A stretch of DNA of 64,000 nt. It comes from Pseudomonadota bacterium (lineage in GTDB: Bacteria; Pseudomonadota; Gammaproteobacteria; Pseudomonadales; Oceanobacteraceae). The notes below the pieces were generated by a model. It was not told the origin of the DNA, did no database searches, and worked only from the letters and a program-made list of their open reading frames with translations. Made by a program: the position numbers and the translations under genes. This document shows, in pieces, positions 35,116 to 44,449 of the stretch. Numbering within the stretch: the first letter of the stretch is position 1; each line of letters begins with the position of its first letter. The DNA lies in the NCBI GenBank assembly GCA_030145845.1, contig JAIXHJ010000013.1:1-64000 (forward strand). Direction: 5' to 3'.

Positions 35116-35685
35116 TTACTGCGGCAGCAGCAGGGTCAGATACTGTGGCGCGACTTCCGCATCCAGATAAGCCAGACCAAGACGGTTGAGGTAATCCATG
35201 CGGTCGCATTTGAACGGATTCAGTTCCGGCAGCTGCTGGCCATTTTGCTGATAGAGTTCTTTCAGCCACAGCAGGTACAGGTTGCCCGGTTCCATGAGCA
35301 GCGCCGCCCCGCCGACATCGGTGGTGACACGGCTGTTGAGGTCTGCCGGCAGGCTGACTGCAAATACCACCGGGGTTTCTTCCTGCTGCATATACAGCGA
35401 GCGGGTATGGGCTTTCTGGTTGGCCCAGAAATACGCCAGCTCGCGGCTCTGGGTCAGGAACAGCGGGTCTTTCTGATCACTGCTTTCATGGCCGATCGTG
35501 CTCAGTGTCTTTAACTGGCGTTCCATCAGCTCGGCGTCACCCGAGCCTTTCAGGCCGCCGCTGCGGATGGCATCGGCCAGTCCCGACGCGGTACCGTGAT
35601 ACCACACATCCGAGGTGGCAAAACCATCTGCCGACAGCAGTTGTCCGGCGTCTTTGAGAAAATCCGGCGTGGTAAATTCGTTCAT
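35116..35685 (-). CDS. Orphan protein with ADP-ribosyltransferase-like motifs
   Basis: A 189-residue soluble protein. The segment VWYHGTASGLADAIRSGGLK (about 26-45), followed by PLFLTQSRELAYFWANQ (about 74-90) and VFAVSLP, resembles the H-x-T plus hydrophobic-Thr/Ser-x-x-x-A pattern of ART-like or RNA 2'-phosphotransferase-like folds. I could not place a catalytic Glu with confidence. ATG 35685 (MNEFTTPDFL) was chosen over 35748, as the upstream stretch is Cys/Arg-rich and unlike a coding start. No antitoxin gene is adjacent. The function is unknown and the fold suggestion is tentative. Confidence 0.65.
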   Translation of the reverse strand: MNEFTTPDFLKDAGQLLSADGFATSDVWYHGTASGLADAIRSGGLKGSGDAELMERQLKTLSTIGHESSDQKDPLFLTQSRELAYFWANQKAHTRSLYMQQEETPVVFAVSLPADLNSRVTTDVGGAALLMEPGNLYLLWLKELYQQNGQQLPELNPFKCDRMDYLNRLGLAYLDAEVAPQYLTLLLPQ

Positions 35686-35770
35686 GATGTCAGTTCCGCA
35701 TAGATGGGTGCCGGAATCACTCCGGCACGGTTCGTTCAGGGGCGGCATTGTACCAGCTGCGGCTGCTTTT

Positions 35771-36586
35771 TCAGCCTTTTTGCCGCCGGCCCTGCAGCTG
35801 GCTGTAAATCAGCAGATAGGCCACCGAACACAGGAGGGCGGCCAGCGTTCCCCAGTGCAGGCCCAGCAGCGGATAGAGGTAGCTCACCGCCAGAGCATAC
35901 ACCGCCAGCGAACCGATGCCGTCGGGGTAATGTTTGATGGTGCCACTCAGGACATCGGCGCCCCAGGTGATGTGCAGGATCAGAATCAGCGGGAAGAAAC
36001 TGACCGGAAAGGCGGCCAGCAGTCCGGCCCGTGCCGGGCCCAGCAGATCGGCCAGACCGGTAATCAGCAGGATTGAGGCGGTGGCGATGCTGGCGCGGAA
36101 CAGAATGGTGGCGGTTTTACCCGACAGCAGATGCGCCAGACGGTTATCCGCGCTGCGGTTACGGTCAATGGTGCTGTCCGGAATGGTGCGGAACAGGGTA
36201 CGGAACAGCAGAATGGCGGCACAGATCACCGCCAGACTGAGCCAGCGGCTGGCGGGCAGATACTGCAGCGCCGCGGCCGACAACAGGAAGCAGGCGAAGC
36301 CCGACAATACCGCCAGTGGCAGCCAGATAATGCCCGGCCGCACGCGGATGACCAGCCAGTAGCCAAACGCCAGACAGATGGCAGAGGTCAGGCCGGAGAG
36401 GGTGTAAACGGCACCGGAAGCGGCGAAGCCGGCCCCCTGTTGCCAGCCAAAGAAATACAGCGCAATGGCGGTTCCCAGCGGGAAGCCGGCCAGCAGCCCG
36501 GCATGACGCGGGCTCATACGTTCTGCCACCTTGGCCAGCAGAATAACCGTCAGAAAAGTAACCAGAATTTTGGCAGCAATCAGCAC
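35771..36586 (-). CDS. Polytopic inner-membrane protein with internal duplication
   Basis: A 271-residue protein with about eight or nine hydrophobic helices. The motif PRHAGLLAGFPLGTAIALYF (about 26-45) recurs as PARAGLLAAFPVSFFPLILI (about 181-200), showing an inverted or direct duplication of a four-to-five-helix unit, as in many small transporters. I do not recognise the family. It lies downstream of, and in the same direction as, the TetR gene but 130 bases away, so co-transcription is uncertain. Confidence 0.75.
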   Translation of the reverse strand: MLIAAKILVTFLTVILLAKVAERMSPRHAGLLAGFPLGTAIALYFFGWQQGAGFAASGAVYTLSGLTSAICLAFGYWLVIRVRPGIIWLPLAVLSGFACFLLSAAALQYLPASRWLSLAVICAAILLFRTLFRTIPDSTIDRNRSADNRLAHLLSGKTATILFRASIATASILLITGLADLLGPARAGLLAAFPVSFFPLILILHITWGADVLSGTIKHYPDGIGSLAVYALAVSYLYPLLGLHWGTLAALLCSVAYLLIYSQLQGRRQKG

Positions 36587-36652
36587 ATCACAGTCCAGCA
36601 GATAAACAGGGTGCGCAAGTTTAGCAACTTTGTCAGATGTTAAGGAACTTCT

Positions 36653-36682
36653 GCATAACCCAGAGCGGGCACCGGGTTATGC
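36653..36682. terminator. Possible hairpin between the TetR and membrane-protein genes
   Basis: GCATAACCC (36653-36661) and GGGTTATGC (36674-36682) form a perfect nine-base stem with a 12-base loop. No T tract follows on either strand, so intrinsic termination is unproven. Confidence 0.35.
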
Positions 36683-36717
36683 CGGGGTTCCTGACGGCAT
36701 CGTTGTCACGCCCTGTT

Positions 36718-37281
36718 TCAGCTGCCCAGACTGTGGCGGGCGATGGTCAGTGCCTGACGGGCGGCACTGAGATCACCGCCGACCGCGGCTGAGGTGATGG
36801 CGCCTTCCTTCAGCAGCGCCCAGCTGCGCGCCAGCTCTGTGGCCCGGCGGTCATCCAGACAGGTACTGAGGCGCTGCTGCAGCGCCTGCTGCAGTTGCTG
36901 TTTGTGGCGCTGGCACTGCTGGTGTACCGGATGCGCCGGGTCGCTGTATTCGGCGGCGGTATGAATAAAGAAACAGCCACGGAACGGCAGCAGTTCTTCT
37001 GCCCGGCTGTTGAACCAGTCGTCCAGCGCCATAAACCAGGCGTCACAGAGTGTTTCTGCGTCGGTGGCCTGCTCCAGCGCCTTCATCATCCAGCCAGTGA
37101 AGCGCTGATCGCGGTAATTCAGTACCGCCAGCAGCAGGTCATCCTTGCCGGGGAAATGATGGTAGAGGGTTTTTTTCGCCACCCCGGCTTCTTTCAGAAT
37201 CTGATTGATACCGGTGGCGTGAATGCCATTGCGGTAAAACAAACGGAATGCGGTGGTGATCAGCTGCTGCTGTTTATCCAT
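36718..37281 (-). CDS. TetR-family transcriptional regulator
   Basis: A 187-residue repressor. The N-terminal helix-turn-helix is clear: AFRLFYRNGIHATGINQILKEAGVAKKTLYHHFPGK-type order, about residues 11-48. The C-terminal ligand region contains Cys and Trp residues typical of the AcrR/YxaF subgroup (GCFFIHTAAEY). It is divergent from the HPP-family gene, with two matching palindromes between them. Confidence 0.9.
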   Translation of the reverse strand: MDKQQQLITTAFRLFYRNGIHATGINQILKEAGVAKKTLYHHFPGKDDLLLAVLNYRDQRFTGWMMKALEQATDAETLCDAWFMALDDWFNSRAEELLPFRGCFFIHTAAEYSDPAHPVHQQCQRHKQQLQQALQQRLSTCLDDRRATELARSWALLKEGAITSAAVGGDLSAARQALTIARHSLGS

Positions 37282-37327
37282 AGCCTGCCTGCTGCGTGCC
37301 CGATGTTGGTGACCGATATTGACATGG

Positions 37328-37371
37328 GTAGACCGATCTGTCTACATTGATGGGTAGACAAACTGGTCTAC
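37328..37371. promoter_or_regulatory. Twin TetR-type operators
   Basis: GTAGAC-cgatct-GTCTAC (37328-37345) and GTAGAC-aaactg-GTCTAC (37354-37371) are two 18-base sites with identical six-base arms, 26 bases apart centre to centre. They lie 47 bases from the TetR start and 13 bases from the HPP gene start, so the regulator very probably binds here and represses both genes. Confidence 0.87.
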
Positions 37372-37384
37372 CTGAGGAAAAGTT

Positions 37385-37888
37385 ATGAATCTCTCTGAAT
37401 CTGTTCCCGGCCGGGGACGCTGGGTGATTAACCGTCTGGGTGCTGGCCTACTGGCCGGTGGTGGGGCGGCGCTGTGCATCAGTCTGCTGGCGGCGCTGCA
37501 GAACTGGCAGAGTGTGGTGCTGCTGATGGCACCGTTCGGTGCCACGATGGTGATTCTGTTTGTCCTGCCGGAAAGCCCGCTGGCACAGCCGCGCAATATT
37601 ATCGGCGGGCATCTGCTGACGGTGCTGGCCGGTTTTCTGGTGCAGCACTGGCTGGGGGTGGATGTGTTCACGCTGGGTCTGGCCACCGGGCTGGGGGTGT
37701 TCCTGATGGTGCTGACGGGGACCACGCATCCGCCGGCGGGGGCGAATCCACTGCTGATTATGCTCACTCAGCCGGCTTTCAGTTTTGTGCTCACGCCGGT
37801 GCTCAGCGGTGTCGCTGTGATCGTGCTGTTCGGTGTTCTGTATCACCGCGTGCTGTTACGCCGCCGCTATCCGTTGCGCTGGTTTTAG
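37385..37888 (+). CDS. HPP-family integral membrane protein
   Basis: A 167-residue protein with four hydrophobic helices and the family signature TTHPPAGANPLL (about 117-128), which contains the name-giving His-Pro-Pro. LLMAPFGATMVILFVLPESPLAQPRN is also typical. Some HPP proteins are nitrite or anion transporters in plastids and cyanobacteria; the bacterial role is mostly unknown. GAGG lies just upstream of ATG 37385. It is controlled by the adjacent TetR operators. Confidence 0.88.
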   Translation: MNLSESVPGRGRWVINRLGAGLLAGGGAALCISLLAALQNWQSVVLLMAPFGATMVILFVLPESPLAQPRNIIGGHLLTVLAGFLVQHWLGVDVFTLGLATGLGVFLMVLTGTTHPPAGANPLLIMLTQPAFSFVLTPVLSGVAVIVLFGVLYHRVLLRRRYPLRWF

Positions 37889-37905
37889 TCTGTTATACTG
37901 CGCCG

Positions 37906-39171
37906 ATGACAGACACCCGCAGAACATTACTGGTGATCGGCTACGTGTGGCCGGAACCGGACTCCTCCGCCGCCGGCAGCCGTATGCTGCAGCTGATTCA
38001 GGCGTTTCAGCAGGACGGCTACCGCATTATTTTCGCCTCGCCGGCGGACGCCAGTGATCATGCACCGGATCTGGCGGCCCTGCAGATTGAAGCGCAGGCC
38101 ATCGCCCTGAACTGCACCTCGTTCGATAGCTTTGTGACCCAGCTGGCCCCGGATGTGGTGATGTTCGACCGCTTTATGATGGAAGAGCAGTTCGGCTGGC
38201 GGGTGGAAAAGGCCTGTCCACAGGCGCTGCGCTTACTGGATACCGAAGACCTGCACTGCCTGCGTCATGCCCGCCATGCGCTGCTCCGGGCCGATCCGGC
38301 CGCGGATGTGCTGCAACCGGCGGACAGGTTTCTGTTCAGTGAACTGGCGGTGCGCGAAGTGGCGGCCATTCTGCGCTGTGATCTGACGCTGATGATTTCT
38401 GCCGCAGAAATGACACTGCTGCGCGAGCGCTTTCAGGTGCCGGCAGAGCAATTGCTGTATATCCCGTTTATGCCGCAGGCATTGGCTGACCCGCATCCGC
38501 TGAGTTATGAGCAGCGCCGGCATTTTGTTTCCATCGGTAATTTCCGCCATGAGCCCAACTGGGATGCAGTGCGTTATCTGAAAGAAACCCTGTGGCCTCC
38601 GATACGCAAGGCATTACCGCAGGCCGAGCTGCATGTGTATGGCGCCTACCCGCCGAAAAAAGCGACTCAGCTGCATAATGAGCAGCAGGGCTTTCTGGTG
38701 AAAGGCTGGGCTGACAACGCTCACCAGGTGATCCGGCAGGCCCGGGTACTGCTGGCACCGCTGCGTTTCGGTGCCGGACTGAAAGGCAAACTGCTGGATG
38801 CCGCTTATTGCGGAACGCCGGCGGTGACCACCCCGGTCGGCGCCGAAGCCATGTATGACCAGAATCAGCCCGGCGCCCGGGTGGCCGCGGAGGCCGCGGA
38901 GTTTGTTGCGCAGGCGGTTGCTCTGTATCAGGACCGCAGCCAGTGGCAGCCTCTGCACGAAAATGCGCTGCAGCTGCTCGCCCGGCGTTATGCCTTCAGC
39001 GAGCACGCCCCGCATCTGATGGGACGTGTGCAGGCTCTGCTGGCCGACACCGATGGTCACCGGCAGCCACTATTTTTTAACCGTATGCTGCGTCACCATA
39101 CCCTGAAAAGCAGCCAGTACATGTCACAGTGGATTGAAGCCAAAAACCGACTGAGCGGAGAACAGCCATGA
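37906..39171 (+). CDS. Glycosyltransferase (GT-B fold, group 1 type)
   Basis: A 421-residue protein beginning [21 protein letters not shown]. The N-terminal half is a Rossmann-like acceptor domain. The C-terminal donor domain has [36 protein letters not shown], and ends with [23 protein letters not shown] plus a Glu in GAEAMY, the sugar-nucleotide-binding signature. The frame is open further upstream, but ATG 37906 follows a TATACT -10-like hexamer (37894-37899) by only six bases. The mRNA may therefore be leaderless. It is coupled by ATGA to the next gene. The acceptor is unknown. Confidence 0.87.
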   Translation: MTDTRRTLLVIGYVWPEPDSSAAGSRMLQLIQAFQQDGYRIIFASPADASDHAPDLAALQIEAQAIALNCTSFDSFVTQLAPDVVMFDRFMMEEQFGWRVEKACPQALRLLDTEDLHCLRHARHALLRADPAADVLQPADRFLFSELAVREVAAILRCDLTLMISAAEMTLLRERFQVPAEQLLYIPFMPQALADPHPLSYEQRRHFVSIGNFRHEPNWDAVRYLKETLWPPIRKALPQAELHVYGAYPPKKATQLHNEQQGFLVKGWADNAHQVIRQARVLLAPLRFGAGLKGKLLDAAYCGTPAVTTPVGAEAMYDQNQPGARVAAEAAEFVAQAVALYQDRSQWQPLHENALQLLARRYAFSEHAPHLMGRVQALLADTDGHRQPLFFNRMLRHHTLKSSQYMSQWIEAKNRLSGEQP

Positions 39172-39548
39172 GTAACGGTCAGCAACACCTGCAGGGTATT
39201 ACCCTGGAAACCCTTCTGACACAGCTGGTCGATGCCTTTGGCTGGAAAACGCTGGGCGAGCTGGTGCGCATTAATTGTTTCCGCTCGGACCCGAGTGTGA
39301 AATCCAGCCTGAAATTCCTGCGTAAAACCCCCTGGGCCAGAGCACAGGTGGAAGCCGTGTTTATTGGTCTGCAGGAAGGGGAAAATACGCAGCAGATCCG
39401 CCAGCGGCTGAAAGCCATGGCGGGGACGGGCAGCAAACCGTCCGCTGCCAGCAGCAGAGCGAAAAAACCTGCACAGCAGAAAGGGCCGCGCCAGAGCGGA
39501 ACAGCCGATCCCTGGGCGCAGGCGCGGGCAAAAAATCAGCAGCAGTAA
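39168..39548 (+). CDS. VF530-family protein (DUF2132)
   Basis: A 126-residue protein. The first 70 residues match the small VF530 domain, which has a DNA-binding-like helical fold: [44 protein letters not shown]. The rest is a low-complexity basic tail (Ala, Ser, Lys, Gln) absent from the core family. ATGA overlap couples it to the glycosyltransferase gene. The function is unknown. Confidence 0.9.
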   Translation: MSNGQQHLQGITLETLLTQLVDAFGWKTLGELVRINCFRSDPSVKSSLKFLRKTPWARAQVEAVFIGLQEGENTQQIRQRLKAMAGTGSKPSAASSRAKKPAQQKGPRQSGTADPWAQARAKNQQQ

Positions 39549-39565
39549 GCGCCGGCCTGAATGAC

Positions 39566-40690
39566 TCAGGCCATGGTGACAATGGCTTTGCGGAAGCGTG
39601 CCAGCGCGATGCTGTAAAAAATCACTCCCAGCACAATCAGCACCAGCAGACTGGGCCAGACGGCTTCCGGTCCGGCACCGCGGTAAAGAATATTCTGTGC
39701 CAGTTTCACAAAGTGCGTCGACGGTGACGCCTGCATGGTCCACTGCAGCCAGTCGGGCATGCTTTCCAGCGGTGTGGTACCACCGGACAGCAGATACATA
39801 ATAATAATCACCGGTAATACCAGCAGTGCAAACTGCGCCATGGAATGGGTCAGGGTGGCGAGCAGAATACCCAGTGATGTGACTGAAAACAGGAACAGAA
39901 TACTGGCCAGCGAAAACAACAGTACCGAGCCCTGAATCGGCACATCCAGCACACCGTTTACCACCAGTTTCAGTGACAGCAGAGTCGCCAGCAGAATAAT
40001 CAGGCCATTGGCCCAGATTTTGGCCAGCATAATTTCTGCCGGGCTCACCGGCATCACCAGCAGGTGTTCAACCGTGCCGTGCTCACGTTCACGGATCAGG
40101 GCGGCACCGGTGAGGATCATGCCCAGAATGGTGACACTGTTAATCACCTGCATCATGGAGTTGAACCAGGCCGATTTTGAATTGGGGTTGAACAGCTTGC
40201 GCACGGTAAAACTGAGTGGCAGCAGACTTTCATAACTGGTGGCCGGCGACAGATAACGGATGGTGCCGGCCAGGAAAATTTCCTGCAGATAGACGGCACC
40301 GTTGCCGGCCAGAGTCATGGCCGAGGCGTCGATATTGATCTGGATTTCCGGCTGTTTACCGCTCAGTACGTCGCGTTCAAAATCCGGTGGAAAGACAATC
40401 ACAAAGACATATTCGCCCTGATTCAGTACCTCTTCCATGCGGCTGGCAGGAATGCGTACCGGTGGCTGGAATTCAGGCTCCAGCAGGGAAGCGATCAGTT
40501 CACGGCTGAGCGGGGAGTCATCGTCATCGACCACCGCAACGGACGCATTTTTTACTTCAAAATTCACACCTTTGGCGATGGTGTACACCGCAAAGGAAAA
40601 AATATAAACAATCAGCAGCAGCAGAACCGGATCAGCCTTCATGCTGTACAGTTCTTTCACGCCCAGCGTGGCAATATTCTTCAGTTGCAT
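39566..40690 (-). CDS. yhhJ: ABC-2 type transporter permease, YhhJ type
   Basis: A 374-residue permease with an N-terminal helix (about 22-40), a large periplasmic domain, then five helices (about 180-365), including the ABC-2 motif REREHGTVEHLLVMPVSP. It starts three bases after the RbbA stop with GGAG upstream. The order yhiI-rbbA-yhhJ matches the E. coli locus, so the gene name is from synteny and length. It probably forms an export complex with its neighbours; the substrate is unknown. Confidence 0.88.
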   Translation of the reverse strand: MQLKNIATLGVKELYSMKADPVLLLLIVYIFSFAVYTIAKGVNFEVKNASVAVVDDDDSPLSRELIASLLEPEFQPPVRIPASRMEEVLNQGEYVFVIVFPPDFERDVLSGKQPEIQINIDASAMTLAGNGAVYLQEIFLAGTIRYLSPATSYESLLPLSFTVRKLFNPNSKSAWFNSMMQVINSVTILGMILTGAALIREREHGTVEHLLVMPVSPAEIMLAKIWANGLIILLATLLSLKLVVNGVLDVPIQGSVLLFSLASILFLFSVTSLGILLATLTHSMAQFALLVLPVIIIMYLLSGGTTPLESMPDWLQWTMQASPSTHFVKLAQNILYRGAGPEAVWPSLLVLIVLGVIFYSIALARFRKAIVTMA

Positions 40691-40693
40691 GGC

Positions 40694-43435
40694 TCAGCGC
40701 TCCTGTTTTCTCAGGCCGGCGTACGACAGCCAGGTAAAGACCACAATAAACACCATCAGCATCAGATGGTTATGCCACAGCTGGGAGAAATTCAGCGCCT
40801 TGGTAAAACTGCCCAGGCTGATCGGCTGGAACCAGGCCGCAGGGTAAATCAGCCCGATCCATTTACCGGCTCCGGTCAGTGTGGAGACCGGTGTCAGCAG
40901 ACCGGAGAAATTTACCGCCGGAATAATGCTCAGTACCACGGTGGCGAACATGGCCGCCACCTGCGTACGCGTCAGGGTCGACATCAGCATGCCGAAGCCG
41001 GTGGTGGCCCAGACATACAGCAGGGCACCGGCGGCGAGTGTGGGCAGCGAACCTTTTACCGGCACGCCGAATACCAGCCATGACATCAGTACCAGCGAAA
41101 CAAAACTGATAAAGGCGATGACGATATACGGCGTCTGTTTGCCGAGCAGAAATTCCAGCCGGCTGACCGGCGTGGCATAAAAGTTAGCGATGGAACCGGT
41201 TTCTTTTTCACGCACAATCCCCAGCGCCGTCATCATCGCCGGAATCAGTGCCAGCATCAGGGTAACGACACCGGGCACAATACCGTACACACTTTTGAAC
41301 GCCTGATTGAATTTATAGCGGCTCTGGATACTGACCGGCAGGTTGAGGCCGCTGCTGTTGGGGCTGCGGGCGGCCAGTGCCTGCACTTCCCTGAGCAGCA
41401 GCCCATTGATATAGCCGGACGCGGTTTCGGCTTTGAACGGCATAGCGCCATCAATCAGTACGCTGATTTCCGGCTGCCAGCCGAGCATAAAGTGACGGCC
41501 GAAGTCCGGCGGAATTTCGACCACCACCGTCAGCTCACCGGTGCGCATTTTTTCCAGTGCCGCGTCGTAACTGAGCGGCGTGTCCTGTTGCAGAAAATAA
41601 CGTGAACCCGACAGCCCCTCCGTCAGCAGGCGGCTTTCCCGGGAATGGTCGTTGTCGATGATGGTGTATTTCAGGTCTTCAACATCAAAGGAAATGCCAT
41701 AACCAAACACCAGCATCAGCAGCAGCGGACCGAACAGAGCAAAGGCCAGACGGATCGGATCGCGCTGAATTTCCAGCGTTTCGCGCCAGGCATAGGCCCA
41801 CCACCGGCGCGGGGTAAAAAAGTCGCGCCAGGCAGGGCGTTGCAGCGGCTCTGCCGTGGTGTTACTGCTCAGGGTTGCAGGCAGGTCTGAATGTTCATCT
41901 TCTTTACGGATACCGGCGGCTTCGCGCAGATAATCGACAAAGGCCTCTTCCAGTGATTCGCTGCCACGCTGCTGCGCCAGCTCATGCGGCGAGCCCACCG
42001 CCAGTACTTTGCCGGCGTGCATCAGCGAAATACGGTCACAGCGTTCCGCTTCGTTCATAAAGTGGGTGGAAATAAAAATGGTCACGCCGTCGTCGCGTGA
42101 CAGCCGCACCAGATGATTCCAGAACTGATCGCGGGCCACCGGGTCCACCCCGGAGGTGGGTTCATCGAGAATCAGAATATCCGGCTCGTGCAGTACCGCG
42201 ACCGCCAGCTGCAGGCGCTGACGGATACCCAGCGGCAGACTTTCCGGATGGGTATCGGCCACTTCGGCGAGACCGAAATCTTCCATCACCTGCGCGATGC
42301 GCTGTTCGCCACGTTCACTGCCGAGATCGTACAGGCGGGCGTGCATGGCCAGGTTCTGACGTACGCTGATTTCCGCATACAGGGAAAAACTCTGCGACAT
42401 ATAGCCGACGCGCATGCGGGTGGCCATATCATCGGCGGCCGGCAACTGGCCGAATAAGCGCGCTTCGCCGGAAGTAAACGGCAGCAGGCCGGTGAGCATT
42501 TTCATGGTGGTGGTTTTGCCACAGCCATTGGAGCCGAGAAAACCGAAAATTTCACCGCGCTGAATACGGAAGGAGACATCATCCACGGCGGTAAAATCGC
42601 CGAATTTGCGCGTCAGATGAGAGGCCTCAATGGCGGCATCGCCGCTGGCAAAATCCACCGGTGGCACGATGACGGCCTGATGTTGTGCACGTTTTTCTGC
42701 CGGCAGCAGGGCAATAAAGGCCTGTTCCAGCGTCGTGGCAGCGGTTTTTTCCAGCAGAGCCTGGGGTGAACCGGTGGCAATCACACGCCCGTCGTCCATG
42801 GCGGCCAGCCAGTCAAACTGCTGGGCTTCTTCCATATAGGCGGTGGCGACCAGCACACTCATATGCGGGCGGTTGCGGCGGATATCACTGATCAGTTGCC
42901 AGAACTGCTGCCGTGACAGCGGGTCGACGCCGGTGGTCGGTTCATCCAGCACCAGCAGATCGGGATCGTGAATCAGGGCACAGCACAGTCCCAGTTTCTG
43001 TTTCATACCACCGGACAGCTTGCCGGCGGGACGGTCGAGAAACGGGTCGAGGCCGGTGGCTCTGGTCAGTTGCTGAATGCGCTGGCGCCGTTCTTCTGCC
43101 CCCTGACCGAACAGATGGCCGAAAAAGGCGAGGTTTTCCTCCACGCTCAGGGTGGGGTAAAGGTTTTTGCCCAGCCCCTGCGGCATATAGGCAATGCGCG
43201 GCAGCGAGTGGCGGCGGTGAGCGGCGTGGCGCATATCGCCACCCAGCACCGTCAGTTCACCCTGCTGCACTTTACGGGTACCTGTAATCAGTGACAGCAG
43301 GGTGGATTTACCCACCCCGTCCGGACCGATCAGACCGGCCATGGTGCCGGCCGGAATATTCAGCGTGGTGGGTTCCAGTGCCGTGACTTTGCCATAACAG
43401 TGGGCAATATCACGCAGGACAGCGATATCCTTCAT
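40694..43435 (-). CDS. rbbA: RbbA-type fused ABC transporter (ATPase-ATPase-permease)
   Basis: A 913-residue fusion, close to E. coli RbbA (911). ABC1 (about 5-240) has Walker A GPDGVGKST, signature LSGGMKQKL and Walker B LLVLDEPTTGVDP. ABC2 (about 270-500) has GSNGCGKTT and LILDEPTSGVDP, but its signature reads LPLGIRQRL instead of LSGGQ. An ABC-2 permease follows (about 550-910, with LGIVREKETGSIANFYATP). E. coli RbbA has been described as a ribosome-bound ATPase, yet the permease half and operon fit an exporter. It is translated between yhiI and yhhJ. Confidence 0.92.
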   Translation of the reverse strand: MKDIAVLRDIAHCYGKVTALEPTTLNIPAGTMAGLIGPDGVGKSTLLSLITGTRKVQQGELTVLGGDMRHAAHRRHSLPRIAYMPQGLGKNLYPTLSVEENLAFFGHLFGQGAEERRQRIQQLTRATGLDPFLDRPAGKLSGGMKQKLGLCCALIHDPDLLVLDEPTTGVDPLSRQQFWQLISDIRRNRPHMSVLVATAYMEEAQQFDWLAAMDDGRVIATGSPQALLEKTAATTLEQAFIALLPAEKRAQHQAVIVPPVDFASGDAAIEASHLTRKFGDFTAVDDVSFRIQRGEIFGFLGSNGCGKTTTMKMLTGLLPFTSGEARLFGQLPAADDMATRMRVGYMSQSFSLYAEISVRQNLAMHARLYDLGSERGEQRIAQVMEDFGLAEVADTHPESLPLGIRQRLQLAVAVLHEPDILILDEPTSGVDPVARDQFWNHLVRLSRDDGVTIFISTHFMNEAERCDRISLMHAGKVLAVGSPHELAQQRGSESLEEAFVDYLREAAGIRKEDEHSDLPATLSSNTTAEPLQRPAWRDFFTPRRWWAYAWRETLEIQRDPIRLAFALFGPLLLMLVFGYGISFDVEDLKYTIIDNDHSRESRLLTEGLSGSRYFLQQDTPLSYDAALEKMRTGELTVVVEIPPDFGRHFMLGWQPEISVLIDGAMPFKAETASGYINGLLLREVQALAARSPNSSGLNLPVSIQSRYKFNQAFKSVYGIVPGVVTLMLALIPAMMTALGIVREKETGSIANFYATPVSRLEFLLGKQTPYIVIAFISFVSLVLMSWLVFGVPVKGSLPTLAAGALLYVWATTGFGMLMSTLTRTQVAAMFATVVLSIIPAVNFSGLLTPVSTLTGAGKWIGLIYPAAWFQPISLGSFTKALNFSQLWHNHLMLMVFIVVFTWLSYAGLRKQER

Positions 43436-43450
43436 AGCAGACGCCCCTGA

Positions 43451-44449
43451 TTATTGTGCTGCTGACGGGGCATCCTGAGGCAGGGGCTTGCTCAGTGCTT
43501 CGCCCCACGGAATATCGGTGCCGGTGCGGACGTATGCGATACCGCGTACGCCGGTTTTTACTTTATCTTCGTATTTTTTCAGCAGGGCCGGGTCAATACT
43601 GAGTTTGACGCGGAACATCAGATTATTGCGTTCTTCGTCAGTTTCCACGGATTTGGGCGTGAACTGGGCGTCGGTGGCGACAAAGGTGACCTGCGCCGGC
43701 ACCACGTACTCCGGAATCGGGTCGAGGATCAGTTTGGCTTCGTCGTTCAGGGTCAGCTTACCGGCCACGGACGCCGGCAGGAACACCGTCATATAAACAT
43801 CAGAAATATCCAGCAGGGTGACCACCCGGCCACCGGCGGACAGCACTTCGCCTGGTTGTGCCAGCACGTACTGCACGCGGCCGGAACGCGGGGCTTTGAT
43901 ATTGGTATCGTCGAGCAGGGTCTGCAGCTCCGCCAGCGCGGCGTTGGCGGCATCAATACTGGCCTGGGCACGGCGGGCGGTGGCTTTGGCCAGACGCAGG
44001 GCGGCGGCGGCGGAATCATACTGCGCCTGCGCCTGATCCAGTTTGTCCTGTGGCGCGACCTTTTTATCGAACATGGTCTGTGTACGCTGCAGTTCCTGTG
44101 TGGCCAGTTTCAGCTGGCTCTGACGCTGGGCAACACCGGCTTCCGCTTCTTCCTGTGCCAGTTCGGCGGCGGCAATCTGGGCTTCGGCTTCGCGTTTGCG
44201 GGCCAGCAGCTGCTGATTGTCCATGCGTGCCAGCAGATCGCCGCTCTGTACCAGCTGACCTTCGCGGACCAGCACTTCGGCGATACGGCCGGCGGTTTTG
44301 GTGGCGACTTCAATCTGTTCAGCTTCCAGGCGGCCGTTGGTACTGAACTGTCCGAGCGGCAGCTGGTCGGGACGGATCAGGGTCCAGGCAAGGGTGGATA
44401 CTGCAGCGATCACAACCAGGGCGGCAGTCAGCAGCACTTTTTTATTCAT
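43451..44449 (-). CDS. yhiI: HlyD-family adaptor, YhiI type
   Basis: A 332-residue membrane fusion protein with an N-terminal signal anchor (about 5-24), lipoyl half GRIAEVLVREGQLVQSGDLL, a long coiled coil (about 75-190) and second half IKAPRSGRVQYVLAQPGEVL. GGAGC lies just before ATG 44449. As first gene of the operon it should connect the RbbA-YhhJ ABC exporter to an outer-membrane channel. Confidence 0.9.
   Translation of the reverse strand: MNKKVLLTAALVVIAAVSTLAWTLIRPDQLPLGQFSTNGRLEAEQIEVATKTAGRIAEVLVREGQLVQSGDLLARMDNQQLLARKREAEAQIAAAELAQEEAEAGVAQRQSQLKLATQELQRTQTMFDKKVAPQDKLDQAQAQYDSAAAALRLAKATARRAQASIDAANAALAELQTLLDDTNIKAPRSGRVQYVLAQPGEVLSAGGRVVTLLDISDVYMTVFLPASVAGKLTLNDEAKLILDPIPEYVVPAQVTFVATDAQFTPKSVETDEERNNLMFRVKLSIDPALLKKYEDKVKTGVRGIAYVRTGTDIPWGEALSKPLPQDAPSAAQ

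Noticed and set aside
35116-35685. Toxin of a toxin-antitoxin pair
   Set aside because: No small antitoxin gene is adjacent on the same strand; the upstream neighbour is a polytopic membrane protein gene.
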